From NCBI RefSeq assembly GCF_002256285.1, contig NZ_NKJE01000002.1, positions 11,589 to 75,588 of the forward strand: 64,000 bases of DNA, in the 5' to 3' direction. The stretch comes from Flavobacterium sp. BFFFF1. Its GTDB lineage: Bacteria; Bacteroidota; Bacteroidia; Flavobacteriales; Flavobacteriaceae. Position 1 is the first letter of the stretch; every line of letters begins with the position of its first letter. Both the position numbers and the translations under genes were made by a program. Below the pieces are notes generated by a model. It was not told where the DNA came from and did not search any database. It saw only the letters and a program-made list of their open reading frames with translations. Below, piece after piece: positions 40,901 through 49,256 of the stretch.

Positions 40901-41495
40901 TAGTTGTAGATCGGCCGGCGCCGCCGTTTCCACCTCCAGAAGGAGCTGTAGCCCCAGATGCGTTTGTGGCTGCAACACCATTACCATTGGTACTACCTGA
41001 TGCACCGCCGCCGCCGCCGTAACTGCCGGATTGGCCATTTGCCCCAGCACCTCCTGCACGGTTAAAAAGACTTCCGCCTGATGCAGCGCCTCCGGCAACA
41101 CCATTGTTTACGTTGTCACCAGCACTTAAGCCTCCGTTAGCGACTACAGTGGTGCTATTGAATGTTGTATTTCCACCTGAAGCCGTCGTGGTGCTTCCAC
41201 CACCCACCACAATATTGTAGCTCGTTCCGGGCGTAACTGTCATTACATGTTTAGAATAACCACCCGCTCCGCCGCCGCCGCCGCGTCCTGTTGCTGAAAC
41301 AATACTGGCACCGCGTCCACCGCCGCCCCATGCTTCGATTGTTAAGCTGGTAACGCCAGCTGGAACTGTAAATGTCTGAGTAGCACCTGCCGAGGTAAAG
41401 TTGTAGGTAGCAGTGTTTTGGGCACTGGAATTCTGGAGGAACAAGATCGCTCCAAAAAATAAAAGCAGGGTTTTAAAATTGTATTTTGTCTTCAT
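34923..41495 (-). CDS. Giant T9SS-secreted surface protein: Gly-rich N-domain, choice-of-anchor-D (ASH-like) repeats, thrombospondin type-3 Ca repeats, LamG-like domain, type A sorting domain
   Basis: 'VPAGVTSLTIEAWGGGG...'; repeated 'GTNASEFTVLTSPGTSIAAGSTATMVIRFLPTGTGTRTAAISFSTNDADENPFNFSLQGTG'; 'DTDGDGIYDFMDYDSDND'; C-terminal 'KTSTGSLAKKIIIR'. Confidence 0.9.
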   Translation of the reverse strand: MKTKYNFKTLLLFFGAILFLQNSSAQNTATYNFTSAGATQTFTVPAGVTSLTIEAWGGGGRGASIVSATGRGGGGGAGGYSKHVMTVTPGTSYNIVVGGGSTTTASGGNTTFNSTTVVANGGLSAGDNVNNGVAGGAASGGSLFNRAGGAGANGQSGSYGGGGGASGSTNGNGVAATNASGATAPSGGGNGGAGRSTTTGTGLPGTIPGGGGGGAFRTTSGTSAGGSGANGQLLITYGIAEINVFSAYGTNLVDGDNTPTASEGNLFGSVNTGSALTSEFIIMNTGNVALTLGTPTFSGTNASEFTVLTSPGTSIAAGSTATMVIRFLPTGTGTRTAAISFSTNDADENPFNFSLQGTGTAPVIAVTGGPSVPTTIPNNMVVASATVANGCDYGTQITTGSITRTYTITNTGTGLLTITGVSLTGGNAGDFAVAVNPASTVAVGASTTFSIRFDPSTGSTRTTTVNIASDAGTFKFDIKGTYSASTAADVSVYSSGSVEIPLYAAASTGYNTDFGSLNTLDTPITKTYTIKNDSATLLQNLTGVTVAVSGTGFSVSSSTIPISPLNLIGPSGSATFTIQFDPTTVGTVTGMVTVTTSDANEGSYTFYITGTGTNPEIAVTGGNPAANITDNAAASSTTGTDFGQQFTVGYITREFTITNSGTGPLTIGSVNVANTSTTQTTNIDYAVSGIGAGTSIAAGTSLTFTITYDPAASSAGTRTATLTINCNDTDESAFDIRVTGTVGTSSREINVQGGSPLVDINMFDYPTIAQGTNFGGIYVTNGTIAKSFTIQNTGGGATLTISSVTITGTNASDFTLTTAPSYTALPTTTGSTTMTITFNPSGTGTRSAIVTINNNDANEGTYVFYIQGDGNTYADSDFDSVTDDNDVDDDNDGILDTMEQSACALLTTSTTTSKVFLNETFGTGTARTTIDANNADAGTTYTYGTTSLDDGQYTVFNSAQITTWASEYWYRGADHTGDTNGKMAMFNANFTPEKFYTNTISGVTPNVEVTFSFYAINLDRSDATDVANRIRPNVRVEIRKVSDNTLITSLSTGNIPPSPSGTATASDWTRYPLTFTTSETEFKVTFINNAPGGLGNDIAIDDITVSQKYCDMDHDDEADMFDLDDDNDGIPDSVEAGFKAYTNNKSRIDTADNTKWVDVNKNGLNDNIDPDYISNYYTSFVQDTDGDGIYDFMDYDSDNDTKFDIDEAQADTFYLNNTGGAYTGDGDIDGDGKGDGVDTDGDGLLDLNDDSSSYGTTFKAFPTDTDGDGTPDYLDLTSNGSAKDIAGTLYAGLDSNNDGKVDGTADVDKDGILDAFDSYNIVSTGSTVSIGSPRDIVDKSLLIDFDGRNDYAEGDQLLSGLSKATIMGWIKLDTYYPSTPTIVLGQDNFYITITGSATRNVSVVAGSYSAAWTTALDLNRWYHIAAIYDSAGTLKLYVNGTLRQTTAVTGSLGATSTKFTMAKKSSASTNYFRGYIDEVRVFNTAITEDQLQKMIYQKISQNGTAIRGAIIPKNIESSTWSNLKAYYRLDDYKGNVTDDFTISGTDNGTSSTFCKIYNVKYIKTENTPLPFKTRQAGILDSSALTDATNFIYGPDIKDNNYSIVQVKHDVTVANNFTSVGLIVDAGKKITVNNDNKIENSWYLDLQGTIDLTGKSQLVQGLNSDLASTTTGSIERDQQGTKIKYNYNYWSSPVSTISSSTVNNGYTIAGVMKDGTATTPANISWTDSQDAPGNTTPITLSRAWVYKYQNLGIAYANWSYVGENGSLSAGQGYTLKGSNASTSNQNYVFVGKPNNGTITSPISASNLNLSGNPYPSAISASEFIKDNLPASSPSANPGTSGALTGPLYFWEHSSTNNSHVYASYIGGYGVYSLVGGVAPLNAATGTSGQVGAANTPPGDYIPVGQGFFVQGSTTGGNITFKNSQRAFVKENASNSNSLLRNANSTQSGDEPYNNENTPLVNNGDNFIKIRLGFNNNVDAHRQVLIGFMNEYATDGIDLGYDALNFDSNPSDMYFKTPDGNLIVQGVGSFTNTAIYPLGVTADTASPVSFTLDGVENLPENQNVFIFDALDSSYHNIKDGDFETTLDAGTYNERFSLRFMNPLSTNNPVVEDKINVAYTNGDQILTIRNNALNTVVESAMLFNILGQQIAAWNIENENQQNIQFPIKGYSAGTYIVKVKTSTGSLAKKIIIR

Positions 41496-41774
41496 CGTAA
41501 CAGATTTTGATTTGGGATTAAAATCTGGGGCGAAAGTAGACTGTTAAAATTAACATTTAAAAAATACTCGTTGACAGGTATTTTTAATCGTTAAAATGCA
41601 CGTTTTTTACTGTTTAAAGTGAAAAAAAAAGGGCGTTTTTCCATCATGCTCATTTTCGGCTGCAATGATTTGCTTAGCGCGCACAAAATCAGGGATTTGT
41701 GGGTTTTCAATTTCACCGAAACAATGCTGCAATTCACCGCAATTTTACCTTTCAATTTAGTTGTTTTCTTACAA

Positions 41775-41807
41775 AAAAAAGTGGCCAGAATAACTGACCA
41801 CTTTTGG
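41775..41807 (-). terminator. Terminator of giant T9SS gene 2
   Basis: aaaaagtggccagaataactgaccactttt. Confidence 0.65.
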
Positions 41808-41829
41808 TTGTAAATCAGGAAAATTTACA

Positions 41830-44800
41830 TTATTTCACGACAATCTTTTTACTGAAATTTCCCGTTGAAGTGTTGATTTTTACAATGTAAGTTCCAGCCG
41901 CGTAGTTGCTGATTGGAATTTGCAATAAGCCATTATTGTTGTCCACTGTATCCCAAACCTGGAGGCTTTGCCCAAGTACATTGTACATCGTAACACTGTT
42001 TATCTCAAACTTGTGTGTTTGGTCCTGAATGTTAATCGTGTTATTGCTGTTCGTAAAACCGATTAGCGGACCGGTTGTTTGTTGATTGTCAGTTCCTAAA
42101 GTAGTATTTACAAATCGCAATGAAAAGCGATCGTCATAAGTTCCCTGTGCGAGGATGATGTTAAAGTCGTTATTTTTAATATCATGATAGGACTGGTCTT
42201 CAGCGTCGTAGATGTAAACGTCCTGATTTGGATCAAAGTCATTCATTTCGTCTATACCGAATTGGACCATACCATCAATCCCGGCTTTTACTCCCAATTG
42301 GTAGATGTTTGCTTCGTTGAAGAAGCCTTCTCCCTGAATAAGCAGTTTCACGCCATTGTTTAGGAAATACATGTCGTCAGGAAGTTGATCAAACATGACG
42401 GCATCGTATCCTGGATCAATGGCGCTGGATGCGTTTTCATTCATGAAGCCTAACAATAGCTGTCTGTGGTAATTCGTTGCAGAGTTGTATCCAAGGCGGA
42501 TTTTTGAAAATGTGGTCTGAATGTTGTAGCTGTCATCCTGATTCGAAATGCCATTGTTGTCCGCAGGAGTATTGGCTGTATTTGTTTGGTTCGCATTTCG
42601 GAACATCACGTTTGATGAGGTACTGGACTCTTTTACAAACAAGCGTTGATTGTTGTCAAATTTTATTGTACCCCCTGTTGTATTTCCTACTACAAAAAAT
42701 CCTTGTCCCACCGGAATGAATCTTTTTGGTATACGGGTACTCGAGCCCAAGCCACTGATGCCAACCGGACTTACTGGCGGAGTTCCCCCCGTATTGGTCA
42801 ATGCTGCGTATCCGCCCTGATATTGGGCATAAACGTGTGTATTATTGGTGGAATAATGTTCCCAGAAGTACAACGTCCCGTCAATCGAACCTAGGTTATC
42901 ATTGATGAATTTTTGTGAATCCAGCGATGAAGCATATGGGTTTCCACAAAGGTTTAGGTTACCAGCGGCAATAGGAAGTGTTACCGGTCCATTATTTGGT
43001 TTTCCGGTGAAAGCGTAGTTTTGTGTAGCTGCTGCCACACCGCATCCTTTCATAGTAAATCCTTCTCCAGGGAGTAACGTGCCATTTGAGCCTATATAAC
43101 CCCAGTTTGCATAGGCATTACTCAAGTTCTGGAACTTAAATATCCATGCGGAAGACACAGTGATGGGATTGGTTGGCGCCCCGTCCTGGCTGGCTGTCCA
43201 ATTGATATTCTTGATGTTATCAGGATCGGTAGCATCTTTAAATACCTCGGTAATCGTATATCCTAGATTGTTTGCAACGGTACTCGGAGCACTAACAGGA
43301 GAAGACCAGTAGTTATAATTGTACAAATTGGTCTGTCCTTGCTGGTCTCTTTCAATAGTTCCGGAGCTCGCCGGATTTAAGTCACTGCCAAATGACTGAA
43401 CCAGTTGGGATCTCCCGACCAAGTCAATTTTGCCATTGAGGTTCAGATAATGCGACACTTCAATTTTGATATCATTATCTGCGGTTATTTGTCCGCTTTG
43501 CATGTCAAGGCCAAGCACGACTTCATTCGAAGTTGAAGTAATGTTGTGGGTTGTCTGAACAATGTTCCAACCAATTCGGGTGGTGCCGTCGACGATAGAA
43601 TAGCTGTAGGGAATGTCCTGGACATCGCTGTTTTTCCAGGTAGCATCACTTGACCAGTCACCATTTGCCGCTGATACGTAGGGAAGAGGAGCAGTTTGGT
43701 AGTTCACGGTTGAAAGGTTTTTAATGGCGGCAGTGTAGTCGTTATCGGACATATCTTTTGCATTCGTATAGGTGTAAGTAGACATTGGATAGTAGGCTTT
43801 AACCGTTGACCATGGGATGTCTTTTACTTCATTTAACGTGATGGTTTGCGGTAAAATATTTCCGTTTACGGTGCTGTCAGAATGTTCTAACAACTCCTGA
43901 TTCATCACATAGCGCAATTCGGCTACACTTAATGCAGTACCCCAAACCCTCACTTCATCAATGGTACCATTAAAAAACGAGGTTGTCGCCGTGCTGCCGG
44001 CGCCGGCAATGATAAATGACTGCGTGCTGGACAGTACCGGGAGCAACGGTGCGGTTACATCCAGTACGCCATCGATATACATTTTAGCATTTGTTCCATC
44101 AAAAGTTACGGCGATGTTGTGCCATTTGTCAGTTGGAATAATTACAGAAGAGGTAATCGTTTGTTTTGTACCATTGATCCAGCTCATCTCAGCATAGCCG
44201 CCGCTGTTGATCATTAAGTCGTAACCCGCGGTAAAAGTGCTGTTTCGTTTTGACAAGATGGTCCTGCCAGCGGTATTTCTTTTGACCCATGCCGATACGG
44301 TGAAATTGGTGTTGTCAAGATTCAGTACATTTCCAGCGTCCATATAATCATCGACTCCATCAAAAGTGACCGATCTTACAAATGTCCTTTCAGGTGCATA
44401 ACCGAACGTAATGTAGGTAGTCCCGTTGAAATCATAGGTAGTCTCTAATTTTGAGCCGTTGGCGCGCATGATCCTATATTCAGCGGTAGGGCTGAAGATA
44501 GGGCTGCTTGAAATAAACATCAGGAAGTCCCCCGGAGGTGTAATGGTCGAAGTCAATAGGGTAGAAGGTACTGACACAGTAACAGTTTTTACATCACCGC
44601 CATATTCGATTACTTTCCAGGTCCTGCCAATAGAAGTGAAATCTACCTGGGTTGTTAATCCGGAAATACCGGAACTCATGTTCACCAAAATTGGCGCTTG
44701 TGCTCCCAAAGTTCCGTTGTTACTTCCCCAAATTAAAAAGTCCTTATCGGTATCGAATGTACTTGTATTGTCGGAGTTTCTCGGCTGAATGTTTGTTAAC

Positions 44801-47800
44801 CCCATTGTAACGTCATTTGACGTATTTTCAGTTTTTGACTGTTTTTGGTTTAAGCCAGATTTGTCATCCCTTCCAATCGCAGCGATGTTATAGTTAAAAC
44901 CATTAGATGCCGGAAAAATCGTGTTGCCATCAGAATCTACATAATCCTGGCTTACCCCATTTACTCCTAACGTGATGCCGTATTTAATCGCAAGATATGA
45001 TTCGATCTTGCTTTTATCTGCTGCCGAATTCAGGCCGCTGTAATTGATGATTTCAAGGATGTCACCATCGTAACTGGCATCGTAAAACTCGCTTCGGCCG
45101 AGCCAGTATCTTGAGTTTATGATGTTTTTATATGTTCCTGTATTTACTTCTATTGTGCTAAGGGTGTTGCCGTTGCAAAGCAGCATCATTCTATTCAAAG
45201 AACTTTTTCTTGGGTTGAAGATGTTTACGCCGGAATAAGTCTTCGTGGAATTTAATTCGCCGACACCGTACGAGGTATTTGCAGCCTGGTTATAGGCAAC
45301 GAGATCATTTCCTCCTGAAGCATTATACCTGGCAGAGGTGTTTCCCATTTGAAAACCGGTGACATCCTGGCTGTTTTTATTGACGGTAACGTCATCGCCA
45401 CAATAAATATCCTGTGCACTGGTCAGGTAAGAAATTGCATTGGTTGGTTTCAGCACCACAAACATATCCTGATGGTTGAATCCCTGGCTGCCCGACATGG
45501 TGTTTGATCCATTAAAGTGAATCACCGGATTAAAATTAACGTTACTAGAAGTATTGTTCCTGAATTTTGGTTCTTTACCAAATTTAGCAAGCCCGTCTTT
45601 TGTACTTCCTGTGGTCTGGTCGTTCCAGATGTTAATTGTTGCTTCATCTGAAACGGCGCCAATTTCACTGTCCGCTTTCAACCAGAATTTAAGGTTTGAG
45701 GTGACACCACCCGGCGCGGTTGTTAATGCTGCCAGATTTTGAACCTCCGCTTTTACGACAAACGTATAGGAAGCTTTTGTGGAAGGACTGTTTGCATTGC
45801 TGGTAATGGTTACGGTCGCAGTTCGTACCCCAATCGCGGTTGGTGTGAACGTAACAACGAATGAGTTTGGTGTTCCTGAAACCACCGTTACATTGTTAAG
45901 CGGCGTGATTGTAAAGTCCTGTCCTGCAGTTATTCCTGTGGAAGCTACCGTCACGCTCGTGCTTCCAAACGAATATACGTTGAACGGAATTGCAATTGGT
46001 GTGGTTAGGTCGGTAATCCCGAAATCCGTCTGGTCTGTAATGTTTGCTGTCGTTGCGCCATCTTCAATCAGTACTTCATTTCCTTGAATACCAATGTCCC
46101 TGCCGCTCACTGTAGCATTTGCAGTGATCGTAAAGTCGTATGTACTTTCATCGGTATCAGTGTTTCCAATGGTTACAATCGCGACAGCACTTCCTGTCGT
46201 CGTTGGGGTATACTTTATGGAGAAAGTTGTACTTCCACCGGCTGCAATAGTTCCACTTGGCTGTGTTGCCACGGTAAAGAATCCACTGCCGGTAAGGACA
46301 ACAAAGTTCGGACTGTTTGTGAGTGTTAGCGGACCTGTTCCTGTATTTTGAATGGTATAGGTCCTGGTAATGCTGCTGCCTATCGTAACGCTGCCCATAT
46401 CGGTGTAATTCGACGTCTGGGTTAAGGCACTTCCATCAGGAATATCTGTTGGCGTAGCACCGGCTCTGATGTTAATTTCCGGACTTACACCGGTACCACC
46501 AGTCCCGCTGATATTAAAATTGAATGGATTTTCATCTGAGTCATTTGTTACAAAAGACACATAGGCATTTCTAACGCCGACCGCAGTTGGTGTAAATCTG
46601 ATTGAAAATGTGGTCGAAGCGCCGCTGGCAAGTGTTGCAGCAGGGGAGGTGACCAATACAAATTCGGATGCGTTCGCTCCCGAAATGGTAAAAGTTCCAA
46701 TAGTCAGCGATAAGGAACCGATATTCTGAATCGTGTAGGTCCGCGTCAAAGGAATGAGTACGTTAGAAGTTCCTAAGTCGGTGTAATCGGTCGTCTCGGG
46801 TGTGGTATCCTCGTCTGCAATGTTGTAACCGTTTCCTGAAACTGCAATTTCCGGCGCGTTTACTGTAGCAAGCACACCAGTCCTTGGCGAAGTTGTACAT
46901 CCTCCATTCGATACTTCAATATAAAATGTCGTTGAAGTAATGATATCAGGTGTGGTAAATGTTGTTCCTGTTCCTAATGCTGTACCTCCGGTTGCTGCCG
47001 CGAACCATGAGATGGTTCCAACAGAAGCGGTTGCTCCAAGGACAACTGGTCCCGATCCAGTCCTTGATCCCGGCGTGGTAGTCAAAATGACTGGCAAAGC
47101 ATTGCCTGTCACAGCAAGCGTTCTGACCGGACCACTTCCGCATCCTACAGTAGGTGTTACAGTAATATTTCCGGAACCGCTGCCCACAGTAACTGTAATG
47201 GCATTTGTCGTGCCGCCTGAACTTTGTGTCCAACCGACTGGAAAGGTCCAGGTGTAACTGACACCAGAGACTGCTGTTACGCTGTAACTTTGCAAGGTCC
47301 CCTGGCATGCAGAAGTTGGTCCTGTAATGGTGCTTGGTTGTGCCGGAGCAGCTGAAGCGGTAACCGCTAATGTACTGGCGGATGAGGTTCCACATGAGTT
47401 TGTGGCCGTTACACTTATATTGCCTGAAGCGCTTCCAGCGGTTACCGTAATAGCGTTTGTATTTGTTCCACCCGTCTGCGTCCATCCTGATGGCAAGGTC
47501 CAGTTATAAGTCACTCCTGCTACATTGGTGACGGCATACGACAGAGACGTGGCACCAACACATGGAGCGGTATTTCCTGTAATTGCTGAAGGCTGAACAG
47601 GAGTTTGGATCGTCGCTACAGCAAGTGTGCGTGCTACCCCTGTGCCACATGCGTTTTGCGGAGTCACTTGTACATTTCCAGAGGTGCTGCCTACGGTAAC
47701 AGTGATCGAATTTGTTGTGCCTCCTCCGGTTTGTGTCCATCCTGCAGGGAAGATCCAATTGTAAGTGACCCCTGCAACATTCGTCACGGAATAGGTCAAA

Positions 47801-48915
47801 GAAGTGCCTGAACATGGGGTAGTATTTCCAGTAATGGAACTCGGCTGTGCCGGAACGGCATTAACAGTAATGACGGCAGTATTATTGGTGCTGATCGCTG
47901 AACTGCAAATACTTGGAGACGCCCCGCTTGCAAGTGATGTTATGGTAACGGTCGTGGCACCCGAAGTCGCCAATCCCGATGTTGTAAATGAGCCTGTTCC
48001 TGCGGTTGTAACGGTCATGGTAGCCGTAGCACCAGTAGCCGCATTGGGCGCGGATAAATTGTATGTTACAGTGTAAGTGCCTCTTGGCAAACTGGTCGCC
48101 GAGCCGGTTAAATTTACGGTCGCGGTACCGCCCGCACATATCGATGATCCTATTGATGTGGCTGTGAGGCTATAAGTTGGGCAGGCATAGGTAATGATGA
48201 CTTTACCGTCTGCGCCGCTTCCGCCGTTTCGATCGGTGTTATTTCCGGCTCTTCCGCCCGCGCCTCCGGCGCCAACTCCTGTGGCACTCGCACCGTCTCC
48301 GCTAGCTGTTGATCCGTTGGCGCCTGCGCTCCCTCCGGTTACCGCAATACCTCCGGTAACTGTAATTGCTGCGTTTCCATTCGAGGCTGTTCCGGCACTT
48401 CCGCCGCCGCCGCCAGCAGATACTCCTGCAAGGACTCCAGTACCTCCATTCCCTCCATAGAAATTTACGGTACCACCCACATTACCAGTTACTGGTGCTG
48501 TGGCACCTGCCGCTGTGTTAGAGTTTGTAGTTGATCTCGCGCCGCCATTTCCGCCTACGGCAAGTAAGGTTGTTGTGGATCCAAACCAGGAGGAACCTCC
48601 ATTGGCTCCGGCTGTCAAAGCCCCGATGCCTCCGGTTCCCACTGTTACCGTGTAAACCGTTCCGGGAACTACTGTAATAGCAGTGTTTTTTGCATAAGCG
48701 CCGCCCGATCCACCGCCACCCGCTGAGGGGTTTCCGGTTGCGGCTCCACCGGCTCCACCGCCACCCCAGGCTTCCACCTGAATTGAGGTAACACCAGCCG
48801 GAACTGTGAAAGATCCTGAGGTTGTAAATGTTTGCGTCTGCGCAAAACTTAAGGCAGACAGGAGCAAGCAGGCTAGTAGGGTTAGCCTGCCCATTAGTAG
48901 GGTAGTTTTTTTCAT
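41830..48915 (-). CDS. Giant T9SS-secreted surface protein: Gly-rich N-domain, Ig/PKD-like repeats, choice-of-anchor-D repeats, DUF8202-like region, LamG-like domain, sorting domain
   Basis: Three 'QPS.ITG.T..C.GT..SYSVT.V.GV.Y.W..P.GWTQ..GGT.NAITVTVGS.SGN' repeats; LamG 'RSVTFDGVDDYMDAGNVLNLDNTNFTVSAWVKRN'; C-terminal 'NTSTGNFSKKIVVK'. Confidence 0.9.
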   Translation of the reverse strand: MKKTTLLMGRLTLLACLLLSALSFAQTQTFTTSGSFTVPAGVTSIQVEAWGGGGAGGAATGNPSAGGGGSGGAYAKNTAITVVPGTVYTVTVGTGGIGALTAGANGGSSWFGSTTTLLAVGGNGGARSTTNSNTAAGATAPVTGNVGGTVNFYGGNGGTGVLAGVSAGGGGGSAGTASNGNAAITVTGGIAVTGGSAGANGSTASGDGASATGVGAGGAGGRAGNNTDRNGGSGADGKVIITYACPTYSLTATSIGSSICAGGTATVNLTGSATSLPRGTYTVTYNLSAPNAATGATATMTVTTAGTGSFTTSGLATSGATTVTITSLASGASPSICSSAISTNNTAVITVNAVPAQPSSITGNTTPCSGTSLTYSVTNVAGVTYNWIFPAGWTQTGGGTTNSITVTVGSTSGNVQVTPQNACGTGVARTLAVATIQTPVQPSAITGNTAPCVGATSLSYAVTNVAGVTYNWTLPSGWTQTGGTNTNAITVTAGSASGNISVTATNSCGTSSASTLAVTASAAPAQPSTITGPTSACQGTLQSYSVTAVSGVSYTWTFPVGWTQSSGGTTNAITVTVGSGSGNITVTPTVGCGSGPVRTLAVTGNALPVILTTTPGSRTGSGPVVLGATASVGTISWFAAATGGTALGTGTTFTTPDIITSTTFYIEVSNGGCTTSPRTGVLATVNAPEIAVSGNGYNIADEDTTPETTDYTDLGTSNVLIPLTRTYTIQNIGSLSLTIGTFTISGANASEFVLVTSPAATLASGASTTFSIRFTPTAVGVRNAYVSFVTNDSDENPFNFNISGTGGTGVSPEINIRAGATPTDIPDGSALTQTSNYTDMGSVTIGSSITRTYTIQNTGTGPLTLTNSPNFVVLTGSGFFTVATQPSGTIAAGGSTTFSIKYTPTTTGSAVAIVTIGNTDTDESTYDFTITANATVSGRDIGIQGNEVLIEDGATTANITDQTDFGITDLTTPIAIPFNVYSFGSTSVTVASTGITAGQDFTITPLNNVTVVSGTPNSFVVTFTPTAIGVRTATVTITSNANSPSTKASYTFVVKAEVQNLAALTTAPGGVTSNLKFWLKADSEIGAVSDEATINIWNDQTTGSTKDGLAKFGKEPKFRNNTSSNVNFNPVIHFNGSNTMSGSQGFNHQDMFVVLKPTNAISYLTSAQDIYCGDDVTVNKNSQDVTGFQMGNTSARYNASGGNDLVAYNQAANTSYGVGELNSTKTYSGVNIFNPRKSSLNRMMLLCNGNTLSTIEVNTGTYKNIINSRYWLGRSEFYDASYDGDILEIINYSGLNSAADKSKIESYLAIKYGITLGVNGVSQDYVDSDGNTIFPASNGFNYNIAAIGRDDKSGLNQKQSKTENTSNDVTMGLTNIQPRNSDNTSTFDTDKDFLIWGSNNGTLGAQAPILVNMSSGISGLTTQVDFTSIGRTWKVIEYGGDVKTVTVSVPSTLLTSTITPPGDFLMFISSSPIFSPTAEYRIMRANGSKLETTYDFNGTTYITFGYAPERTFVRSVTFDGVDDYMDAGNVLNLDNTNFTVSAWVKRNTAGRTILSKRNSTFTAGYDLMINSGGYAEMSWINGTKQTITSSVIIPTDKWHNIAVTFDGTNAKMYIDGVLDVTAPLLPVLSSTQSFIIAGAGSTATTSFFNGTIDEVRVWGTALSVAELRYVMNQELLEHSDSTVNGNILPQTITLNEVKDIPWSTVKAYYPMSTYTYTNAKDMSDNDYTAAIKNLSTVNYQTAPLPYVSAANGDWSSDATWKNSDVQDIPYSYSIVDGTTRIGWNIVQTTHNITSTSNEVVLGLDMQSGQITADNDIKIEVSHYLNLNGKIDLVGRSQLVQSFGSDLNPASSGTIERDQQGQTNLYNYNYWSSPVSAPSTVANNLGYTITEVFKDATDPDNIKNINWTASQDGAPTNPITVSSAWIFKFQNLSNAYANWGYIGSNGTLLPGEGFTMKGCGVAAATQNYAFTGKPNNGPVTLPIAAGNLNLCGNPYASSLDSQKFINDNLGSIDGTLYFWEHYSTNNTHVYAQYQGGYAALTNTGGTPPVSPVGISGLGSSTRIPKRFIPVGQGFFVVGNTTGGTIKFDNNQRLFVKESSTSSNVMFRNANQTNTANTPADNNGISNQDDSYNIQTTFSKIRLGYNSATNYHRQLLLGFMNENASSAIDPGYDAVMFDQLPDDMYFLNNGVKLLIQGEGFFNEANIYQLGVKAGIDGMVQFGIDEMNDFDPNQDVYIYDAEDQSYHDIKNNDFNIILAQGTYDDRFSLRFVNTTLGTDNQQTTGPLIGFTNSNNTINIQDQTHKFEINSVTMYNVLGQSLQVWDTVDNNNGLLQIPISNYAAGTYIVKINTSTGNFSKKIVVK

Positions 48916-49203
48916 ATCCTTTGGGGTTAGATATTAAAATATGTATTTATTCTTTTTCAGAGAACTGCGATAAAACTACTATTTTATTTCCTAACACAAA
49001 AGCTTTTCGAAGAAAAATTTTAACAAAAAAATCGACTAAGTGTTTTTTATCGTCGCCAAAGTGCATAAAATAAGGAATTTTAAGATTTTTTTAACAAGGA
49101 TATTTTTTGCAAGTTTTGGTAGCTTTTTTTCTAAAAATCAGTCAAAATTTGCTTTTCCTAAAATTGACCAATCCAATTTCTCCCAAAAAAGTATATAGAA
49201 ACA

Positions 49204-49232
49204 GAAAAAGCCTTCTTATAGAGAAGACTTTT
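49204..49232 (-). terminator. Terminator of T9SS metalloprotease gene
   Basis: aaaaagccttcttatagagaagacttttt. Confidence 0.6.
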
Positions 49233-49256
49233 TCCTTTACTAATCTGAAATTAAAC

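Noticed and set aside
40330-41022. Pro/Val-rich plus-strand ORFs opposite the giant T9SS gene
   Set aside because: Complement of Gly/Ala/Thr-rich coding repeats; no independent signals.
46940-48460. Multiple plus-strand ORFs opposite the 2361-aa gene
   Set aside because: Antisense artefacts of repetitive Thr/Ala/Gly codons.
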